Shown here: positions 5,911 to 7,721 of the stretch, one piece after another | Layout: each line of letters starts with the position of its first letter | Position numbering within the stretch: position 1 is the stretch's first letter | DNA from: Thermoplasmata archaeon | GTDB taxonomy: Archaea; Thermoplasmatota; Thermoplasmata; Lutacidiplasmatales; UBA184 | Reading direction: 5' to 3' | Assembly (NCBI GenBank): GCA_030043835.1 | Contig: JASHWY010000071.1 | Location: forward strand, 1 to 7,721 | Length of the DNA stretch: 7,721 bases | Program-made: the position numbers and the translations under genes | The notes under the pieces: model-generated | The model's input: only the letters and a program-made list of their open reading frames with translations | What the model was told of the DNA's origin: nothing | Database searches by the model: none

Positions 5911-7157
5911 CGGAGGGCCTCGGTGATGTCGATCTTGAGGGCGGAGCGGGTCGCGACGCCGCTCGCGAGGAGCGAGAGGAGCAGGATGCCGACGACGAGG
6001 GCTGCGAGGACCGGGGGCGAGAAGACCGCGAGGCTCGCCGCCTCCTTAACGGTGCCCTTGGCCCACGTCGCGATCGACTCGACGAGGAGGTAGCCCGCCA
6101 CGAGGCCGACGATCGCTCCGAGAGCGGCGAGGACGATGCCGTCGAGCAGGATCCCCGCCGCGATCGACCGCCCCGGGAGTCCGAGCGCCCGGCGCACCCC
6201 GATCGATCGGCGGTCCGCCTCGACGCGTCGGAGGAGCACGAGCGCGAGGAAGAGGAGCCCGACGCTGATCCCGACCGACGAGAGCGCGAGGTAGAAGCCC
6301 GTCAAGACCGAGCTCGCCGACTGAAGCTGCTGGGCCTCCTGGGTGAGGGAGCTCACGCCGTAGAACGGAACGAGCGCCTGGACCTGGGCTCGGACGGCAT
6401 TGAGCGCGGACGGGTTGGTGGCGACCGATCCCGTCACCGAGACCTCGATCGTGTCGGCCGCGTCCGGGATGACCGCGCTCGGCGCAGGGCCGTAGCCGGT
6501 CATCACCTGAAGGTCGGAGAGCGGCAGAACGATCGCGAACGCGCCCGTCGGGCCGAGGAGGGACGGGGGAACGCCGAAGGTCCCGGTCACGTTGTACGCG
6601 ATCGCCTGGGAGCGGTTGGCGACGGGTCCGAGCCAGAGCCGGTCTCCGACCTTGACCCCCGACGCCGACTCGTACGGCGTGGAGATGAGGACGTCGTACG
6701 TCGCGGGGCCCACGTAGGTTCCGTTGTCGAAATGCAGATCGTCCGTGGGGTCCCCGAGCGGCAGCGGATTCGGGAAGAGACCGTCTTCGGTGGGACCGAG
6801 CGTCGGGGTGAACTGGTCCGGAATCACTCCTTCGGCGAGGATCGGCGTGGGACCACCGGTGGCGGTGAACGCGTCGATCGCGATCGATAAGACCGGCGAC
6901 GCCGCCGTCGTCGACGCGACGGTCGAAAGGATCCGGTGGGCAAGAGCGTGGGCGTTCTCGATGCCGTGGATCCCCGACGCGCTGATGACGATCTGGTATC
7001 CGGCGTTCTCAAGGTTGGCCAACTCGTGGGCCGAGACCCCGCCGCCGACGCTCACGAGCACGACGGGAAGCGCGACGGCGGCGCCGATCGCCGCGACCGC
7101 CAGTATAGCCTGGAGGCGAGAGTGCCGAAGAGCCCCACCGAGACCCCAGGGCGTCAT
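5907..7157 (-). CDS. FtsX/MacB-family ABC permease
   Basis: This 416-residue protein has the four-helix FtsX layout. TM1 is about 15-37, a large extracytoplasmic domain about 40-280, then three helices about 287-310, 331-360 and 381-404. The cytosolic loop after TM2 has the coupling motif RRVEADRRSIGVRRALGLPGR, and the C-terminus ends in IDITEALR, matching the family's usual P(x)EALR-type tail. The extracytoplasmic domain is rich in Gly, Pro, Thr and Ala and has potential N-glycosylation sequons (NGT, NRS, NVT), expected for an archaeal surface domain. The ATG at 7157 overlaps the upstream permease stop as ATGA and has GGAGGAG 11 nt upstream (7169-7175). Such complexes export lipids, peptides or drugs, or transmit mechanical force to enzymes across the envelope; the cargo here cannot be read from sequence. 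Confidence 0.93.
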   Translation of the reverse strand: MTPWGLGGALRHSRLQAILAVAAIGAAVALPVVLVSVGGGVSAHELANLENAGYQIVISASGIHGIENAHALAHRILSTVASTTAASPVLSIAIDAFTATGGPTPILAEGVIPDQFTPTLGPTEDGLFPNPLPLGDPTDDLHFDNGTYVGPATYDVLISTPYESASGVKVGDRLWLGPVANRSQAIAYNVTGTFGVPPSLLGPTGAFAIVLPLSDLQVMTGYGPAPSAVIPDAADTIEVSVTGSVATNPSALNAVRAQVQALVPFYGVSSLTQEAQQLQSASSVLTGFYLALSSVGISVGLLFLALVLLRRVEADRRSIGVRRALGLPGRSIAAGILLDGIVLAALGAIVGLVAGYLLVESIATWAKGTVKEAASLAVFSPPVLAALVVGILLLSLLASGVATRSALKIDITEALR

Positions 7158-7721
7158 GGGGCTCGAAGCTCCTCCGCGACGGGAAGCTGCATGGCCCGGG
7201 CTGCCGGTGCGATGGCGGCGGCGAGCCCCACCACGAGGACGACCGCGATCCCTGAGAGGATGACAGTCGCGTCGAACGATACGAACGAGAACCCGGCCGG
7301 AAGCCCGCCTACGAGGCGAAGGAGAACGAGATTGAGGAGGGAGGCGGCGAGGTACGCCACCCCGAGCCCTACCGCGAGCCCGATGCCGGCGAGCAGCATC
7401 GATTCCTCGACGACGAACCCGCCGACCCGTAAGCGCGAGTATCCGATCGCTCGGAGGAGGGCAAGCTCCCGGCTCCGGTCGTCGACCGACATCTGGAGGA
7501 CCGTCGTCGCGAAGAGGATCGCAACCACGACGCCGATGGCTCCCACCAGGATGCCGAACGTTCGATAGAGGTTGACGACGTGTTGGATCTCCCCGAGGAT
7601 CTCGGAGAGCGTGAAGACCGAAAGCTGGGGGAACCGAGCTTCGATCCGAAGCTGATCCGTGCTCGCGGTCGTCGGGTCCACGAGGTGGACCAAGAGGAGC
7701 GACGCGTAGTCCGTCGACGGC
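7154..7721 (-). CDS. FtsX-family ABC permease, C-terminal part (5' end beyond window)
   Basis: The frame is open to the window edge, so the start lies outside; the visible TTG at 7693 is only internal. About 188 residues show the end of an extracytoplasmic domain followed by three helices. The first starts with YRTFGILVGAIGVVVAILF, and the next follows the coupling segment DDRSRELALLRAIGYSRLRVGG, a clear FtsX-family signature (RxRELALLRAIG). The last ends with APAARAMQLPVAEELRAP, the family's C-terminal tail. It overlaps the next permease by 4 bp (ATGA). The two permeases are divergent in sequence and probably form a heterodimer on the LolD-type ATPase. Confidence 0.93.
   Translation of the reverse strand, partial: PSTDYASLLLVHLVDPTTASTDQLRIEARFPQLSVFTLSEILGEIQHVVNLYRTFGILVGAIGVVVAILFATTVLQMSVDDRSRELALLRAIGYSRLRVGGFVVEESMLLAGIGLAVGLGVAYLAASLLNLVLLRLVGGLPAGFSFVSFDATVILSGIAVVLVVGLAAAIAPAARAMQLPVAEELRAP

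Noticed and set aside
5865..6890. A 341-codon + strand frame opposite the FtsX permease.
   Set aside because: It is extremely rich in Arg, Asp and Glu without hydrophobic core segments, and it is antisense to a well-supported permease.

Overview
The window is GC-rich and almost entirely coding. It most likely comes from an archaeon. The strongest evidence is a complete ABCE1/Rli1 ribosome-recycling ATPase (3428-5203), a protein known from archaea and eukaryotes but not bacteria. Shine-Dalgarno-like motifs, GTG and TTG starts and very tight gene packing fit a high-GC euryarchaeal or Thermoplasmatota-type genome. That lineage is an inference from overall character, not from a marker comparison.

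Left part, + strand (1-2701): a sulfur-carrier cysteine-synthesis cassette. It holds a PLP-dependent cysteine synthase cut by the window edge (1-718), a JAMM/MPN+ metallopeptidase overlapping it by 4 bp (715-1179), and a 494-residue fusion (1217-2701). The fusion joins a CysO/MoaD-like ubiquitin-fold carrier, a MoeB/ThiF-type E1 adenylyltransferase and a rhodanese. The content matches the mycobacterial CysM-Mec-CysO-MoeZ thiocarboxylate route: MoeZ loads sulfur on the CysO C-terminal Gly-Gly, CysM uses CysO-COSH to make CysO-Cys, and Mec releases cysteine. Here carrier, E1 and rhodanese are one polypeptide, and the Gly-Gly that must be a free C-terminus is internal (residues 91-92). This suggests that the adjacent JAMM enzyme also matures the fusion, and it is the main finding of the window.

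Middle, - strand (2717-3328): a 203-residue two-helix membrane protein with a PH-like cytosolic domain. It converges on the fusion gene with a 15-bp gap and probably has its own promoter in the 99-bp gap at 3329-3427.

Right part, - strand (3428-7721), transcribed from high to low coordinates: an FtsX-family permease cut by the window edge (7154-7721), a second FtsX/MacB-like permease (5907-7157), a LolD/MacB-type ATPase (5206-5910), then ABCE1 (3428-5203). Junctions are ATGA, TTGA and a 2-nt gap, so this looks like one translationally coupled operon. It joins a cell-surface ABC exporter or mechanotransmission-type complex to the essential ribosome-recycling factor. I saw no RNA genes, mobile elements, CRISPR arrays or long repeats. 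No gene-free stretch exceeds 100 bp.
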